From Gammaproteobacteria bacterium (lineage in GTDB: Bacteria; Pseudomonadota; Gammaproteobacteria; SZUA-152): a stretch of DNA of 39,627 nucleotides. Shown here piece by piece: positions 37,826-39,627 of the stretch; within the stretch, counting starts at the first letter, position 1; each line of letters starts with the position of its first letter. The DNA is taken from assembly GCA_022340845.1 (NCBI GenBank), contig JAJDNG010000206.1, forward strand, positions 1-39,627, given 5' to 3'. The notes under the pieces were generated by a model, which worked only from the letters and a program-made list of their open reading frames with translations, searched no databases and was not told where the DNA came from. The position numbers and the translations under genes are program-made.

Positions 37826-38565
37826 AATTGGGCCATGACCTCGTCCGAAAAATCTGCATTGGTATGGACATTTTGCACATCATCCAGGTCTTCCAACATA
37901 TCCACCAGCTTGACCACGGTTTGCGCATTTTCCAGATCCAGATCCACATTTGTGGACGCCTGCATGATTACGTCAGAATGCTCCGGAGGAAACCCGGCTT
38001 CGCTCATCGCCTCTTTCACCGCCAGGAACGCTTCAAATGGCGTGCTGACGTCAATGCTGCCATCATCGTTAGTGACCACATCGTCGGCGCCCGCTTCCAA
38101 TGCCGCTTCCATGATAGCGTCTTCATCACTGCCCGCGGGGTAGGTTAATAACCCGATTTTGGAAAATAAATAGGCGACCGAACCGCTGGTGCCCAGATTG
38201 CCTCCGTGCTTGGAAAAGGCGTGCCTGACTTCCGACACTGTACGATTGCGATTGTCCGTCAAACATTCCACCAAAACCGCTACGCCATTGGGACCGTACC
38301 CTTCATAGACGATTTCTTCGTAATTCTCCGCTTCCAGCTCGCCGGCGCCGCGCTTAATGGCACGCTCGACGGTATCGCGAGTCATATTGTTGCCCAACGC
38401 TTTGTCGATGGCGGCGCGTAACCGCGGATTGGATGCCGGATCACCACCGCTTATGCGCGCGGCAACGGTGATCTCCCTGATCAGTTTAGTGAATAATTTA
38501 CCGCGTTTGGCATCTTGCGCACCCTTGCGGTGCTGAATATTAGCCCACTTACTATGACCTGCCAT
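37822..38565 (-). CDS. yebC: YebC/PmpR family DNA-binding regulatory protein
   Basis: [32 protein letters not shown]. Confidence 0.96.
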   Translation of the reverse strand: MAGHSKWANIQHRKGAQDAKRGKLFTKLIREITVAARISGGDPASNPRLRAAIDKALGNNMTRDTVERAIKRGAGELEAENYEEIVYEGYGPNGVAVLVECLTDNRNRTVSEVRHAFSKHGGNLGTSGSVAYLFSKIGLLTYPAGSDEDAIMEAALEAGADDVVTNDDGSIDVSTPFEAFLAVKEAMSEAGFPPEHSDVIMQASTNVDLDLENAQTVVKLVDMLEDLDDVQNVHTNADFSDEVMAQL

Positions 38566-38723
38566 GAACCCCTCTTAAATTTGTATAAAATAGTGTAGAG
38601 TTTACCATCGGATCCGGCTTAGAGCGAGGTCCAAACCCCAGACGCTTCACCGGCAATACGATATTCGGGAATTGCATGGTTGGTAACACAGTGTGACCGC
38701 TGGTCACTCCGGAAATGGTTTAA

Positions 38724-39627
38724 ATGAACTCAGTCGCTTTACCGGAAGAATTCGTTCAACGCCTGCAGTACATTGTTCCCGATGATCAATGGCAAGCGGT
38801 TTTTTCGAGCTTTTCGGAGAAAAAACCCACCGTTTTGCGCATCAACACCATCCTGGCCGACCCAGACAAACTCATCAGAAAACTACGCGCAGAAGGATTC
38901 GATGTTCAGCCAGTAACTTGGAAACCCGACGCCATTTTAGTACCCCACGAGCAGCGCCGCGGGATTTTGGATAGCCACTGGTATAAAAAAGGCCAGCTTT
39001 ACAGCCAGGGTCTGTCCAGCCAGCTTGCGCCCCTGCTGTTGGAACCCAAACCCGGAGAAGAAATTCTGGATTTATGCGCGGCGCCGGGTGGTAAAACACT
39101 GCAGATGGCTTGCATGATGAAAGATTCCGGTCGCATTGCCGCGGTAGAAAAATCCAAAACCCGATTTTTCAAACTCAAAGCCAATTTAAAACATCAACAA
39201 GTGAGCTGTGTGGATTTGTATCTAACCGATGGTGCGGGTGTGTGGCGCAAAACACCCGAACGTTTCGACCGTGTACTGCTGGATGCACCATGTTCTACCG
39301 AGGCACGTTTTAAAGCGAATAAACCCAAAACCTTCGAACACTGGAAGCTTAAAAAAATCAAAGAAATGGCGAATAAACAAAAAGCCTTGATCAGATCCGC
39401 CATCAAATGCCTGAAGCCAGGTGGAATACTGGTGTATTCGACTTGCTCGTTTGCCGCCGAGGAGAATGAAGCCATCATCCACCACGCCCTCAAACACTTT
39501 CAGGACGCCATCCAAGTCGAGCCGTTCAGCTTAGCCATTGAAAACACCCAAGCCGGACTATTGAGCTGGCAAGGAAAAGAATTCAATCCCCAAGTGCAGC
39601 GAGCAGTGCGCATCCTTCCCAATGAGA
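38724..39627 (+). CDS. NOL1/NOP2/Sun-family RNA m5C methyltransferase (RsmB/RsmF-like), truncated at right edge
   Basis: Not in the ORF track because it has no stop in the window; manual translation from ATG 38724 gives MNSVALPEEFVQRL...YSQGLSSQLAPLLLEPKPGEEILDLCAAPGGKTLQMA...DRVLLDAPCSTEARF...LVYSTCSFAAEENE, with both motif IV and motif VI cysteines. Confidence 0.9.
   Translation, partial: MNSVALPEEFVQRLQYIVPDDQWQAVFSSFSEKKPTVLRINTILADPDKLIRKLRAEGFDVQPVTWKPDAILVPHEQRRGILDSHWYKKGQLYSQGLSSQLAPLLLEPKPGEEILDLCAAPGGKTLQMACMMKDSGRIAAVEKSKTRFFKLKANLKHQQVSCVDLYLTDGAGVWRKTPERFDRVLLDAPCSTEARFKANKPKTFEHWKLKKIKEMANKQKALIRSAIKCLKPGGILVYSTCSFAAEENEAIIHHALKHFQDAIQVEPFSLAIENTQAGLLSWQGKEFNPQVQRAVRILPNE

Overview
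Chromosomal segment of a gammaproteobacterium, mostly core genes with an accessory-looking middle. Left to right: 3' end of a DAHP synthase-like gene; a DUF2892-type small membrane protein; a candidate sRNA with a strong intrinsic terminator; ppc; a minus-strand three-gene block (1,756-aa uncharacterised exported protein, thioester alpha-2-macroglobulin, PBP1C); rlmJ; an OmpA/DUF4398-like lipoprotein; a GAF-PAS-PAS-GGDEF-EAL protein; a minus-strand ECF sigma / anti-sigma / acidic exported protein / DUF3106 / putative beta-barrel operon; a TraX-like membrane protein; queE-queC-SAM hydroxide adenosyltransferase; cpoB-pal-tolB-tolA-tolR-tolQ-ybgC-ruvB-ruvA-ruvC-yebC; and the start of a NOL1/NOP2/Sun-family (RsmB/RsmF-like) methyltransferase that runs off the right edge. 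No rRNA, tRNA, CRISPR or transposon was recognised. The observations I rate highest are: (1) the giant exported protein with a recurrent GxYxL motif next to an alpha-2-macroglobulin that lacks a lipobox; (2) a canonical intrinsic terminator inside the signal-peptide codons of the last gene of the ECF operon; (3) several unrelated short degenerate tandem repeats (10-16 bp units) in intergenic spacers; (4) a candidate sRNA at about 856-968.
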